A stretch of 64,000 nt of DNA, from contig WTPW01001137.1 in the NCBI GenBank assembly GCA_009809945.1, positions 1-64,000 on the forward strand, written 5' to 3'. How positions within the stretch are numbered: position 1 is the first letter of the stretch; every line of letters starts with the position of its first letter. The notes beneath the pieces are model-generated. The model saw only the letters and a program-made list of their open reading frames with translations. It was not told where the DNA came from and searched no databases. This document shows positions 23,746 through 33,975 of this stretch, in pieces. The translations under genes were made by a program, and so were the position numbers. Source of the DNA: Gigaspora margarita. Taxonomy: Eukaryota; Glomeromycota; Glomeromycetes; Diversisporales; Gigasporaceae.

Positions 23746-23954
23746 TCCTAATTAGTATTTGATGTACTTACATAAAAATATTATGCACACATTAACTTTT
23801 ATTTATTTCTCATTATACATATATATGTGCGTACAGAGATAATGCGCAAACTGTACATTGAAATAAATTTTTTAAATTGTCATTATTAATAAAGTGGGAA
23901 TCTAGACTTTTAATTTCTTGCAAAAAATAATACACCAAGAATATTGTGTACCAC

Positions 23955-24240
23955 ATGGGCGAAATCTCCAATTTCAGTGATTATTTCATATGAGAGATAA
24001 GGTTAATTAAATAAATTTGAGCCAATCATTTATGTGATTTAGTATTGACTATTTGATCAGAAATTATAAGCACGATTATGAATTTCTTATGAGTCGTTTA
24101 TGGATTTTTGCATGTATACAACCTAGTTATAAATTTTTGTATGTATGTACAGTACTTGATGACTATAAATTTTAGTACATTTATACCTGAATGTACCCTG
24201 ATTACTTATAAATTTTTATATGCTTACAATTTGATCGCTT
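23955..24240 (+). mobile_element. ATGGGCGAAA-ended element, copy 1
   Basis: The left end ATGGGCGAAATCTCCAATTT and internal blocks (GAGCCAATCATTTAT, repeated ACTTATAAATTTTTGTATG) match the reverse complement of the element at 40773-41083. The right end is not clearly preserved. Internal units of about 30 bp are repeated. Confidence 0.55.
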
Positions 24241-24278
24241 TGTTACCATTATAATTTTTAGAATAAATGTATTTATCA

Positions 24279-24468
24279 TCCCCTGTGACACATTTATTTG
24301 TCACTGCCAATAAGGCCATATTAATGTTAAAGTAGAATTAGGTTAGGATTAGGGTCAAGATTAATACAGAATTGCGAGAGGATCATTTTTTGTTAGAAGT
24401 GCAATAGGTATTCTTAGTAAATTTGAGTTATAAATAAAGCAGTGACAAATAAGCATGTCACTCGGGGT
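24279..24468 (+). mobile_element. Variable-TIR MITE, copy with CCCCTGTGACA ends
   Basis: The ends CCCCTGTGACACATTTATT and its partner AATAAGCATGTCACTCGGGG both continue into TTGTCACTGC. The core keeps GTTAGGATTAGGGTC and TTTTTTGTTAGAAGTGC in the family order. This is the most diverged core copy. Confidence 0.6.
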
Positions 24469-24714
24469 GACAAATAGATTCCTTCTAATTTTTAAATATG
24501 TAATAATATTTTAAAAAAATTGATAAAATTAATAAGGCAAATCTGAATTGATGAATTTAATAATTATAAGATTCAAATGTTTTAAAAGTAAGTAAAGTCT
24601 ATATAAGTATTTTTATTTGTAATCAATGCTGTAAGATTTAAAAGAAATGATTATTATTTTAACGAGAAATTACATTCCTCGTGATCATATATACATATAT
24701 ATATTTATTAATCG

Positions 24715-24796
24715 TGAAAAATCCAGAGACTCTACTCGATCCCGTGAATCCCGCGCGGATCCCGCATCCCGCGCGTTATTTTTAAAAAAATCGGGA
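24715..24796 (-). mobile_element. Isolated hAT-like terminus (TAGTGATGGGCAAATCCCG)
   Basis: Read on the minus strand it starts TAGTGATGGGCAAATCCCG and continues into a GC-rich GGGATGCGGGATCC and GCGCGGGATTC region with repeated GCGGGAT motifs. A weak partner (TAGTAATGGGC at 23591) exists, but no duplication supports it. Treated as a single end. Confidence 0.4.
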
Positions 24797-24799
24797 TTT

Positions 24800-25420
24800 G
24801 CCCATCACTAGGGCTAGCCCTGTAAAAATCTATTAACATGAATTACACATACCCTTAAAGCTAAAATTCATTTACATACTTATACTTACCAAGCAATTAA
24901 ACATGATACTATACGTCATAAGGGCCATTAGCACTAACAACGTGTATTTGATATAATCAATATTGTGAATTTCTTATAACATGTGATTATGACCATTTAT
25001 GCCATCTAATTTTCACACGTTTAAAATGATTGGTAAAAATGTACAGGACACTCGTGACGAGATGATAATTTTATTATAAGGAGAATGTGTAACATTCTGG
25101 AACTTATTAATTTGCAACATTTTTATTAACCAACTTATCCCAATTTTAATTTCATCGATTTTTTTTTAGTTGTGCCTACATTTGTTTACGAAAATACTTA
25201 CATATTACATACGTATGTACATTGTTAGGGTGATAAATGGATTAAGTAATTAAACTATTTAAGGTTACTATAGAATTTACTATATCGCAGTTTTTTCATG
25301 CTGCACAAAGGAAATCAATCGTTATGCATATTTAACTTGTGGATCTGGCGCATTTATTGAATGGAATTTTGATGCTGCGGTGGTTCAGATCGAATCTAGC
25401 CAAAATTAATATAGTAGTTC
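24800..25420. other. No gene or repeat recognised
   Basis: AT-rich, without low-complexity arrays and without a usable open frame. Confidence 0.4.
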
Positions 25421-25421
25421 A

Positions 25422-25570
25422 ATTTTGAACCTTTTGAACTTGAACTTTTTGAACTGAACTTTCTGCACTTTTTGCACTTCTTGAACTTTCTGAACTTTTT
25501 GCACTTTTTGAACTGAACTTTCTGTACTTTTTGAGCTTTGTGAACTTTTGGTACTTTTTAAACCTTGAAA
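25422..25570 (+). repeat. ~10/20-bp minisatellite (TTTTTGAACTTTCTGAAC)
   Basis: Repeated CTTTTTGAACT and CTTTCTGCACT decamers arranged loosely in pairs. Confidence 0.8.
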
Positions 25571-26060
25571 CTATCTATTTTTAGTAAGCCATTTAGCATA
25601 GCATCTTTTAGTCATTAATAGTGTAAAAACTATAATTACGATTTCATTTGTCTTCACAATAAAGCAGCTCTAGAGAGAGAAAGGCTCAGATAGAGTTCAA
25701 CTTCGTTGAGTAAATGTGTTAGCTTTCGCAATTCTTCCAATAGGTACTTGCATTAATAACTATTATTATTATTAACTGATAGCCCCCGATAAGTGAAACT
25801 CGTATCAAAGTCTAGTTCCATGATCCTGAATAATAAGCTCGTGATGTAATCCAGAGCTCTAATTCGGACAAAGTCTTTCTTCACCTCTTTCGAAGCCTAC
25901 CACAGTTAGGATATAAATTAGATAGTGTTTTAGACAGTTTTAATAGTAGTTTGATGGTTTATTATAGTTAATAGAGTCTTGTTCGCAGTATTTCCTGATT
26001 CCGGTATCAAGATTAGCCCTTCACCAAAAACAGATCTACATTACATTTAAGTACATAACA
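25571..26060. other. Low-repeat region upstream of the minus-strand frame's 3' side
   Basis: Base composition is closer to balanced than in most of the window. No family-level coding match could be read. This is the start of the most gene-like zone (25.6-31 kb). Confidence 0.3.
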
Positions 26061-26062
26061 TA

Positions 26063-26200
26063 ATCATACCAGGAATGGAGTGATGAAATTGCAAGTGTAT
26101 GGCTTTACTGACGGAATAAATGATGAACTTCCGCAACCGATTGGTCGGCATGACCTTATTTGTCTCACGTCGTCTATTTTGCCATGAACTCGTTGATCAT
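26063..26200 (+). repeat. Diverged copy of the 60.8-kb repeat family
   Basis: ATACCAGGAATGGAGT, AAGTGTATGG, ACTTCCGCAA and CGATTGGTCGGCATG line up in order with the unit starting at 60798 (TACCAGGAGCGGAGT, AAGTGTATGG, ACTTCCGCAA, TGATTGGATGGTCAT). The plus-strand frame 26120-26326 covers it and is not considered a gene. Confidence 0.55.
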
Positions 26201-26313
26201 TCAATAAGCTTTCTGCACGTTGTGAAGGGCCCCATCACGGGGCTTTTTCTTGTTTGTTTACTTAAATGGACTTTTTCTTTTGTTTATGTCGTTACAATAG
26301 CATTATTTTCTTA

Positions 26314-26793
26314 TTATAAATCGTAGATAGTGGAATCGACATAGGCCCAAATAGAATATGTGCCGCACGATTTCTGGTTGAAGCACATGGCAACTGCGCC
26401 GCCAGGGCCACAAACCAGTTCTTGCAACTGGCATTTCGCTGCCATTGTTTGTTTATTACCTCTTTCGATAGACATAGATTTTACATATGATTTTACACAT
26501 AACATGCTTACGGGCATGGTAATTCCGCCAGCTATCGCCACAATTCCGTTTGTGCCCTGGTTTTCTGCTGTCAATGTTTGTTTATTCCCCTTTCGACAAA
26601 CAATGTATTTGCCTAGTATTGGTACCGTTGATCTTATGGTACTGGCGCATGTAATTTTGTCTCCGGCACAAACAAAAAGCCCGAAAAGCCCGTTGTCGCC
26701 CCAAGTACGCCTCGAGGCGTAGGAATTCGCCTCTGACTTTCGTATAAGAAAATTGTGGTCATAATAAGTCAAAGACGAATTCAATAGAGTTAG
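26314..26793 (-). CDS. Hypothetical protein or exon with an internal duplication
   Basis: An open stretch of 160 codons on the minus strand, from a stop at 26794-26796 to the TAA at 26314-26316. It has no ATG near its upstream end, and the first methionine is deep inside. It is therefore probably an exon or a gene with a lost start. A pyrimidine-rich tract ending in AG (just before the codons for EANSYASRR) could be a splice acceptor, with GACTAAC upstream resembling a branch point. The product is Cys- and Gly-containing and not AT-driven. Two segments of about 45 residues look related: KYIVCRKGNKQTLTAENQ and KSMSIERGNKQTMAAKCQ share the GNKQT core, and each is followed by a Gly/Ala/Val segment (IVAIAGG and CGPGGAVAM). 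It ends CGTYSIWAYVDSTIYDL. No family was recognised. The opposite-strand frame (26360-26722) is Pro/Ile-rich and is taken as a shadow. Confidence 0.5.
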   Translation of the reverse strand, partial: LTLLNSSLTYYDHNFLIRKSEANSYASRRTWGDNGLFGLFVCAGDKITCASTIRSTVPILGKYIVCRKGNKQTLTAENQGTNGIVAIAGGITMPVSMLCVKSYVKSMSIERGNKQTMAAKCQLQELVCGPGGAVAMCFNQKSCGTYSIWAYVDSTIYDL

Positions 26794-26796
26794 TCA

Positions 26797-27545
26797 ATGT
26801 AATCTAAAATTCATGTATTTATTAAGAGGGGAAAAAGTATATAATACCCCGTTTTCGCCTCAATAAAGGATAATTCAGGAAGAGTTCGAATTTGAAAACA
26901 CTAAAAGTTCTTGCCGTTAAACCCATTTGTTATGATAAAAATCGTTTATTGAACCTACCTTGTACCCGTAGAATATTTGTTATTCTAATTTAAAATCGTG
27001 TCGCTAGTTGTGACTTCGTAGCCCGCGTTTTGAACTCCATTTAGTTTGTAACCCCGTTAAAGAAAGAAAGATCGAATTAATCATCTTTTATATAAAACCA
27101 TCAATCGATTAAATACCATGTTTACCTGATTTATCGAACAACAATCACTGCCATTGTTCAATTAATCACCCGCATCAACCCAATTTCGCACTTGTTCATG
27201 TGACAATCGTTAACAATATTAACGATTGTATTTGAACCTTCTAACACTTGCGCCCTGAATAAAAAGAAGTGTTATATAAATAGAGTGGCATTAGGAACAC
27301 TAAACCAAGACATCTATAAGAAATAACAGAGATACTTAACTTCGTTTATCCACGCCGCAGCAAGACCCTAAAAGAACCTCGAGACCCGGACCAAATCAAC
27401 CACGCCTCTTTCTGCCTACCAATTCGAGGATCAAGAGTCTTGCTGGATTGTTAGCTATTGGTCTAGATAGATAGTGGTGTTGTTATAGTATTTTATTCGC
27501 CTAGCCGATTGCCAACACCGTAACAACGTACGTTGTTGTGCTTAA
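26797..27545 (+). promoter_or_regulatory. Unassigned region with a strong TATA-like site; LTR fragment or promoter
   Basis: TTATATAAATAGAGTGGC near 27271 is a good TATA box, preceded by the hairpin AACACTT...AAGTGTT. The following 250 bp are unusually GC-balanced and end GCCAACACCGTAACA, then ACGTACGTTGTTG. The TAACA end followed by ACGT resembles the right end of the solo LTR at 42569-42983. No matching TGTTA start with an ACGT duplication was found upstream, so this could equally be a cellular promoter. Confidence 0.3.
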
Positions 27546-28016
27546 TATGGAAGGTTATTAAAATTTGTTTTATATTTGTTTATGTTAATTTTTTTTTGTA
27601 TTAGACTGTGGAATATTGGTAATCGGATAAGCCGGTGGTTGCAAACCACCAGAATTGGGTACAAACCATGTCAAACCATTGATAAGGCCTTGTTGACTAT
27701 TATATAATAATAATTATTACTAAAAATGACAAAGAATTATTGAATTTCCTTTCTCTTATATGGCCAATTGAATTAATAATAAACCGCATATTCTTTATCA
27801 AAGTTTAATCACTATCAAGAACTTTCGTTCCTGGTTTCGCGCGATAGCGTCGCGCAGCTATCTAGTGAATAGATTTTCATGGGACATGAAACGGCGGAAA
27901 CAATGTAGGCGATGAAACATGTATAACAATAGATCCAGACAAAAGGAAAAAAAAATAATAAATAAACTTGAAAAATACTACAATTGCTATAAGCATGACT
28001 GTCAATGAATACTTAC
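27546..28016. other. Spacer with a short perfect hairpin
   Basis: Contains GGTGGTTGCAAACCACC, a 5-bp stem with a 7-nt loop, near 27634, and a GC-rich CGCGCGATAGCGTCGCGC block near 27838. Coding potential is not evident. Confidence 0.4.
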
Positions 28017-28067
28017 CTGATGATACGATGTCCAAACCCTGGTAGATATTCTCAAAGATCTCAAAAA
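28017..28067 (-). CDS. Candidate 51-nt internal exon of an unknown gene
   Basis: On the minus strand, TTTACAG (acceptor) is followed by 51 nt and then CAG/GTAAGTATTC, a near-ideal 5' splice donor. In one frame the exon reads FEIFENIYQGLDIVSS, which has the composition of a real protein. A TAA lies in frame a little upstream of the acceptor, as expected if that part is intron. Neighbouring exons could not be identified. This may be part of a real gene or a relic. No family was recognised. Confidence 0.35.
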
Positions 28068-28069
28068 CT

Positions 28070-29513
28070 GTAAATCCATAAATCAGTGATTACCTGCCAC
28101 TCAATAATATTGTTATTTCGTTGAAGGTATTAATTCATTTATTGAATTACAAAGCATAAAAATCCCACCACAGGACCCGGAATCTACTACTAATGTTGTT
28201 TGGGGACTTTCTTTCTTATAGGCAAACTATAAGAATAAATGAACATTCTTCTAATTAAGAACGTTTAAGTGAAATAAATATGTTCTTAAGCATTACTTGA
28301 AAATTCTAAAATATACGTAATGCTGCTATTTTGTTTAAACAATTTTTTAAATATTATCATTGTTTATAGAGAATGTTTATAAATGGTTTTAAACCGATTA
28401 ATGTTTTCTGATTTTAAAATATTAAAAAACACAAACACAAATTAAAATTATTAAGATTTACAATTACAGCATATTTCGAATGATATCTTTCACATATTAT
28501 TGTTATTGATCCTTGTAACAGAAGCTATTAAGCTTTTAATATTACATTTTTACATAATTAAGTAATAGCACTACAGTTGCTATTTCTTAACTTTTTATGG
28601 ATTTCTCTTATTTTTTTGAATTCCTATGATTTTTCTAATGCCAAAATTCCTAGAATTTAAACATTACCAATGAAACCTATGATAATATATGTAAATTTAT
28701 TCAAATCTTATAAATTTAACCGTAAGCTGTTAATGGTGACCTTTAATTAACGAAGAATATTTTCAATTTGGAGGTTGAATCTTTTCAAGATGTTTTTACA
28801 CAACGCCTTCTTATTCATCATGGTAAAAGCTTATCATCTAACCCATCATAACGATGTTAGCCGAGGATGCACATCTCGATTATACATACATGCTTCATTA
28901 ATTAGATATTAGATGCACAACTTTAAAGTTTCGTTTAAATCGGAACTCTTATTTCAGGCTAATTAAAATTATAAACCTATAACTCCTTATGTTAATTAGT
29001 CTGGCATTACGGAATAGATCAAGTAATACCCAGAATTCTGTTGTTGATTTCTCTGTGAAGAAATATACAAATATTCATAGCAGATATTAAGGCAATGACA
29101 TTTTTATTTCAGTAGCCACCCGATTATATTACATGCCAGTTAATTTATTCGTAATAAGCTCTATACAGTAAAAACAATAAATTAAAAAATTGAAGCATCA
29201 TGCCACTGTCATTAATTTTATTTATGGGTTAAATTAAATGAGACACTTGTATTCATATTTTTTTTAAAATTTATCAATATTCACCGCAATTATAAATTCC
29301 TGTTCTCATAGATGATTTCAAATTTAGTTAACAAGAGATGAGTGCAGATAAACTTCTGACATACTTAATTGTGAATTCGGGATTTTTTATGTCACAAAAA
29401 TTATCACTTGTCATACACAGTAATTATATTTACACCTTTTCCTATCATTGATCGTCCATTGGCGCGCCAAATAAGAACATAACCATTGATCGCCCACTGC
29501 ACATTGAACATTT
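28070..29513. other. Low-repeat AT-rich region, no gene identified
   Basis: About 1.4 kb with few repeats and no long frame. If 28017-28067 is an exon, upstream exons should lie here, but none could be picked out by eye. Confidence 0.4.
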
Positions 29514-29521
29514 ATTGGTGC

Positions 29522-29693
29522 TAGTGATGCAGGCGAATCGTCCCATTTTTACCGTAATTTTCCGTAACTTTTCGTAACTATCTCTTTAATATGCAGTAAT
29601 TATAATAAGTTATGGTATTTTTGCCGCAATTTTATTATGTTACGACAAGTTATAAAAGTTATGACAAGTTATGGGAATTTGCCTGCACTTCTA
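29522..29693. mobile_element. 172-bp hAT-type MITE (TAGTGATGCAGGCGAA)
   Basis: The ends TAGTGATGCAGGCGAAT and TAGAAGTGCAGGCAAAT (reverse complement) are bordered by ATTGGTGC (29514-29521) and AATGGTGC (29694-29701). Short TTCCGTAAC and GACAAGTTATG repeats fill the interior. The open frame 29637-29999 starts inside this element and is not taken as a gene. Confidence 0.7.
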
Positions 29694-29701
29694 AATGGTG
29701 C

Positions 29702-30036
29702 GCCAGATATAATCATAACTTGTTCTCATGACCCCTATAAAAAAGTCAATCCGTGTTTTATATCCATGGTTTTCCATAAATATTGCATATTCATGGAATT
29801 TACAACCTTAATTCATGAAGATTATTCGGCCTGTCTAGATTTTGTCGATCATGTTACAAATTCACGGAGTTTTCAAAAAAATATGGAAAAATTCGGAAAA
29901 ATTTTTTTTCTTATAATATGTCTTCACAAAAACATTCATAGCATCTCAGTTAATTTTGTTTGTACCCTAAAATTTAGTGGGTATTTCCTGCTCGGTTGAG
30001 GATAGATTTTTTATCTGAAAAGATATATCCATATAG
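29702..30036. other. Spacer; overlapping open frames are not supported
   Basis: The region reads open on the plus strand, but the start lies in a MITE, codon usage is AT-driven and no motif is visible. Confidence 0.35.
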
Positions 30037-30113
30037 AGATTAGTACAACTTAATGTACTCGGTTGATTATTGGGAAGATTAGTACAACTTAATGTACTCG
30101 GTTGATTATTGGG
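30037..30113 (+). repeat. 39-bp tandem duplication
   Basis: GATTAGTACAACTTAATGTA followed by CTCGGTTGATTATTGGGA is present twice, essentially identical, so the duplication is recent. Confidence 0.9.
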
Positions 30114-30795
30114 ATAATCGGTTAAACGTGAGCTCAATAAGGAATTTTTTAAATTTAGGGCACTTTTTAGTGACATACCTATCAATTGACTGTTTAATAT
30201 TTAACAAAAAGAATAATAACGTAAGTGTCTTTGATCAGATTTTATCTTTTAATAGCCAAAAAAAAATAGGTCAAAAAAAATTTATCCTGCTGAAATAAAA
30301 AAAAAATTAATAAAAAAGTACCCATATTTTTAAGTATCTGATTCTATAAAAAGATTATTTAAACTTGTAGCCCTTTATATTCATAATGTTTTCTGTTTAT
30401 AAATTTATCAGAGTACTAGACCCTAAAACGTTCTTATGCAGTTATAAAAGTAATCTGGCGCAACCTTTTAGAATTAATGCATTTATACATGGCTTAGTGT
30501 TATATATCAAATTATCCCTTGTGTAAAATTAAATTGGAAATTTAATATAAAGTCCATTATTCAAACGTTGTAATCCCGTCCATTGATAAAATATAGCTAA
30601 ATTGAGCTGTAGATTAGTAAACTAGGTAAATAAATGGCTACTGTTTTAATGTATTTATTAATAAAAATATATATGTAGCATCATGCAACATGAATATTGC
30701 TAACTTTACATAACCATATCACCCACTCAGATTACCAAAACTATCTATATTAATCATCTTGGAAGTATTTAATATTATTGAAAGAATGATAATTT
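30114..30795. other. No gene or repeat recognised
   Basis: AT-rich. GTAATCTGGCGCAACC near 30450 shares GATCTGGCGCAACC with the MITE at 31006, possibly a scrap of the same family. Confidence 0.4.
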
Positions 30796-31138
30796 ATTAC
30801 TCTTTACAAAATTCTGTTACCCCGATCATTTTTATATCTTGACGCAAATCAAAAATCGGTTACGATTTTGAGGGTATTGTAAGTCTTCAGTACTCTAAAT
30901 TTTTTTTTATGAACGTTAGGGTGCTAAAAAACTTACAGTGCACTAGAAGTTGGTAATCGTAAATGATTTCTGATTTGCGTTCATGATATAAAAGCTGATC
31001 GGGGTTAGTGATGTCTGACGCAACTCATGTGATCTGGCGCAACCATATAGTTTCGTCATTTCGTGCGCCATTTCGTCAACGGCAAAATAATTGCGTCAAA
31101 CATCTATAATCGAGGTCACGGAATTTTGCAAAGAGTAA
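30796..31138. mobile_element. Foldback element carrying a nested hAT MITE
   Basis: The left end TTACTCTTTACAAAATTC is mirrored by GAATTTTGCAAAGAGTAA. CCCCGATCATTTTTATATC and GACGCAAATCA have partners in the right arm. The right arm is split by 31006-31108. Removing that insert and one 8-bp repeat restores the mirrored GATCGGGGTCACGG. Confidence 0.8.
31006..31108. mobile_element. 103-bp hAT-type MITE (TAGTGATGTCTGACGCAA)
   Basis: The ends TAGTGATGTCTGACGCAA and TATAGATGTTTGACGCAA (reverse complement) are bordered by ATCGGGGT (30998-31005) and ATCGAGGT (31109-31116). The interior has several GGCGCAACC and TTTCGTCA motifs. Confidence 0.8.
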
Positions 31139-31318
31139 AAAAACTGGTGTTTTTCATAGTTTTCCTATTAATATAGAATCTTCTGTGAAATAACACAATG
31201 GTCGTTATGCCGTAGCGTCGAATTATCGCCTGTGACTAGTAAAGGTCTTGTTCGATTTTTAACAGCGCCTACCATGTTAAGTGCGTCAGGAACGCGTCGA
31301 GTTTAACCCAGATTTACA

Positions 31319-31427
31319 TAATGAGAGCATCTTTCTGCATTGCGAATACTAAATAAATTTCCGATTATCTAATAATGAGAGCATCTTCCTGCATTGCGAA
31401 TACCAAATAAATTTCCGATTATCTAAT
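31319..31427 (+). repeat. 54-bp tandem duplication
   Basis: AATGAGAGCATCTTTCTGC through TTTCCGATTATCTAAT is repeated once with two substitutions. Confidence 0.9.
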
Positions 31428-31944
31428 AAAATTATCATGTGAAATCGGATGATGTGAAATTTGGATCTATTTTATGTCCGATTTTTAAATTTTTTGGTCA
31501 TTTTTCGTCAGTTTTTTTAATGGTTGAGTTAGGAATTAAAATTAGAGTTATTAATAAAAGAGATTAGGTAGATTTTGGTAGTGCTTATATTTTCAAATTT
31601 AAGACTCTATTTTTCAAATTATCGAATGTCACAATCATCTGTGACATAAATTACCATAAAATTATATAGTCCATCATCAGCAAGTACATTTTTTTTTATA
31701 AAACTACATAGATCTATAATTTTATATAATTTTTATTTAGAATATTATATAAAAATTATATAAATTAACTTTATATATTATTTAGTATAGAATTTATGTA
31801 AAAATCTATTTAAACTTATATAAAAAAAATTTATAAACAAAAATCATGTAAATATATTTATGTATTATAATTAAGTAACTTTTATATACTATAAGCATAT
31901 AAGTAGTAAACTTTATATATTAAAAAAAATTGAGAATTTCTATT

Positions 31945-32177
31945 TGTACACGGGTAATTTAAAAACCAGCTGGTATCGCAAAGTTTGATTATGAAACCAC
32001 CTTTTGACTTCTAACAAAAAAAATTCCTTGAGAAATTTTGGTGTAAACTAAACCCTCGCCCCCAATCTCAAACCCACCCTTACTCTAACCATAAGCAATG
32101 GTTAATTTTTTCGATATAAAAATTGGTAATTGGCATGTTACACAGATTTGCAAATTAACTGTAATTACCCGTGTACT
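31945..32177 (-). mobile_element. Variable-TIR MITE, copy with GTACACGGGTAATT ends (inverted)
   Basis: The ends GTACACGGGTAATT and AATTACCCGTGTAC are mirrored. Read on the minus strand, the core gives TTTGCAAATCTGTGTAACA, GAGTAAGGGTGGG, TCAAGGAATTTTTTTG, TTAGAAGTC and GGTGGTTTCATAATCAAA, which is the family order. Confidence 0.7.
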
Positions 32178-32754
32178 AACACCCCATGTTTGTTTAGAAA
32201 AATTCTAATAAATTTTATATATAGGAAATTCTATTTCACTGGGCGAAAGTCACCTGATATATAATTTTTATTATACTATATAATACAAATTCATATAACA
32301 TCATCTACCCAAACCACTAACTAACCAAGATATAAAAACTATAGTTTGTTATAGTGGTTTGTATTATATAGTATAATAAAAATTATTTATCAGATGACTT
32401 TTAATGGATGCATATAGGATTTCCCATATAATATAAATTCATTAAAATTCATCTCCCTATTCACTAACTAACCAATATATAGCATCTTTAATCTGTTATA
32501 GTAGTTTGTATTATATAGTATATAAAAATTATTTATCTAACACTTTCTATGTAAGCACCTGGCGTTTTTCATATATATTATTCATCACTATATAATCACT
32601 AATACACATTTTTTTGCTCACTTTATATTAATGATACACAAATTTTCATGACTTTATTATATCAAATATGGTGTTCAAATTTACAAAAACAAAACACGCT
32701 AAATTTGTTAATAAAATTCAAAAAATATTTAATAGTGAAAAAAAGTTTAAAATT

Positions 32755-33485
32755 CTCATAGATGGTATTTAACATTTTTTGAATGTGTGAAAATATTTAA
32801 GCTTCTTTTGGATGGGTGAGCATATTTAAAATTCTCTTTAGATAGGGAAAACATATTTAAATTCTTTTTTGACAGGTGAAATGTATTTAAAATTCTTTTT
32901 TGACAGGCAAGTCATGTTTATAATTCTCTTTGATGGAAAAACATATTTAAAATTCTCTTTTTACTGACAAAATTCACTTTTGATGGGCGAAAATGTTTAA
33001 GTTCATTTTTGTCAGGCAAGCATATTTAAATTCTCTTTTGATGGGTGCAAAATATTTAAAATTCTCTTTAACAGTCAAATATATTTAAAATCTTTTTTGA
33101 TGGGAAAATGTATTTAAATTTCTCGTTTGACAGATGAATGCATTTAAATTTCTTTTTTGATGGTCGAACGTATTTAAAATTCTCTTTTGTCTCTTTTGAC
33201 GTGCAAAAGTATTTAAAATTCTCTTTTGATGACGAAATGCATTTAAAATTCTCTTTTGATGGCGAAACGTATTTAAAATTCTTTTTTGATGCGAACATAT
33301 CCAAAATTATCTTTTAACAGGCAAAACGTATTTAAAATTTTCTTTAGCAGGCAAAATATATTTAAATTTCTCTTTTGACTGGTGAAATGTATTTAAAATT
33401 CTTGTTTGACAGGTAAAATGTATTTAATATTCTTTTTTGACAGGCGAATATATTTAAAATTACCTTTTGACAAATGAAAAGTATT
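32755..33485 (+). repeat. ~31-bp minisatellite, about 23 units
   Basis: The unit is built on GTATTTAAAATTCTCTTTTG followed by ATGGGCGAAAAT, with variation at the GACAGG or GATGGG step. The minus-strand frame 33068-33304 (a repeated NFKYVSPSKE theme) is a by-product of the array. Confidence 0.9.
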
Positions 33486-33683
33486 TTTTTTTTTTTATAC
33501 AATACAAATCCCGGGTTCTGTTAAATGCCGAAAGAATTTGAAAAGAAAGTGAGCGAAAATATAAACTATGAGTAGCAAGTGATCATATATATATGAAAAA
33601 TGTCAGTACTTACATCAGAAGCATCAGATAACCGTGTTATCAGTTAAATTGCAGCCGATAAATCTGATTATCATCAGGATTTA

Positions 33684-33726
33684 TAATGTGGAGCCTGTGC
33701 CGCAAAGCGGCATGGGCTCCGCATTA
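33684..33726. repeat. GC-rich hairpin in the foldback loop
   Basis: TAATGTGGAGCC...GTGCCGC pairs with GCGGCAT...GGCTCCGCATTA around an AAA loop. It resembles in style the hairpin near 38148. Confidence 0.75.
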
Positions 33727-33975
33727 TATCCCAACTATAATCAGTTATCGTCTACAACATAACCAATAACAAGTACATATCAGGTGACTTTCACCCGGGT
33801 GAAAATAGAATTTCTCTTAAATAAATTTTACTAAATTCTATACTAAATAATATATAAAAATTAATATATATAATTTTTATATAGTTTTCTATATAAAGTA
33901 ATATTATGTAAAGTTACGATCTATGTTGATTTTATAAAAAAAATGATTACTTCATAATGACAGCAATAAGTAGAT

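Larger units (their letters stand above)
31676..33975. mobile_element. Large foldback element with a minisatellite loop
   Basis: The left arm (about 31676-31940 and 32178-32260) is mirrored by 33781-33975. Examples are TATTATTTAGTATAGAATTT with AAATTCTATACTAAATAATA, and CGAAAGTCACCTGATAT with ATATCAGGTGACTTTC. The left arm is interrupted by the MITE at 31945-32177. The loop holds a double palindromic region (32300-32545), a minisatellite and a GC-rich hairpin. No transposase is seen. Arm limits are approximate because they are almost pure AT. Confidence 0.65.

Noticed and set aside
23591..24796. Complete hAT element between TAGTAATGGGC and GCCCATCACTA
   Set aside because: The ends match only over about ten bases and no 8-bp duplication is present. 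Only the right terminus is kept.
26360..26722. 120-codon plus-strand frame opposite the GNKQT frame
   Set aside because: Shadow frame. The minus frame shows an internal protein-level duplication, the plus frame does not.
27612..27670. tRNA-Cys-like anticodon hairpin GGTGG-TTGCAAA-CCACC
   Set aside because: The anticodon-like loop is convincing, but the T-arm (TTGGGTACAAACC) lacks the invariant TTC/GTTC core, the A-box is poor and no acceptor stem pairs. At most a chance hairpin or tRNA relic.
29637..29999. 120-codon plus-strand frame with an ATG
   Set aside because: The start lies inside a hAT MITE with duplication, and the rest has no recognisable motif.
33068..33304. Repeat protein with NFKYVSPSKE theme
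   Set aside because: The frame is created by a ~31-bp minisatellite whose unit is not a multiple of three. Units before and after are out of frame.
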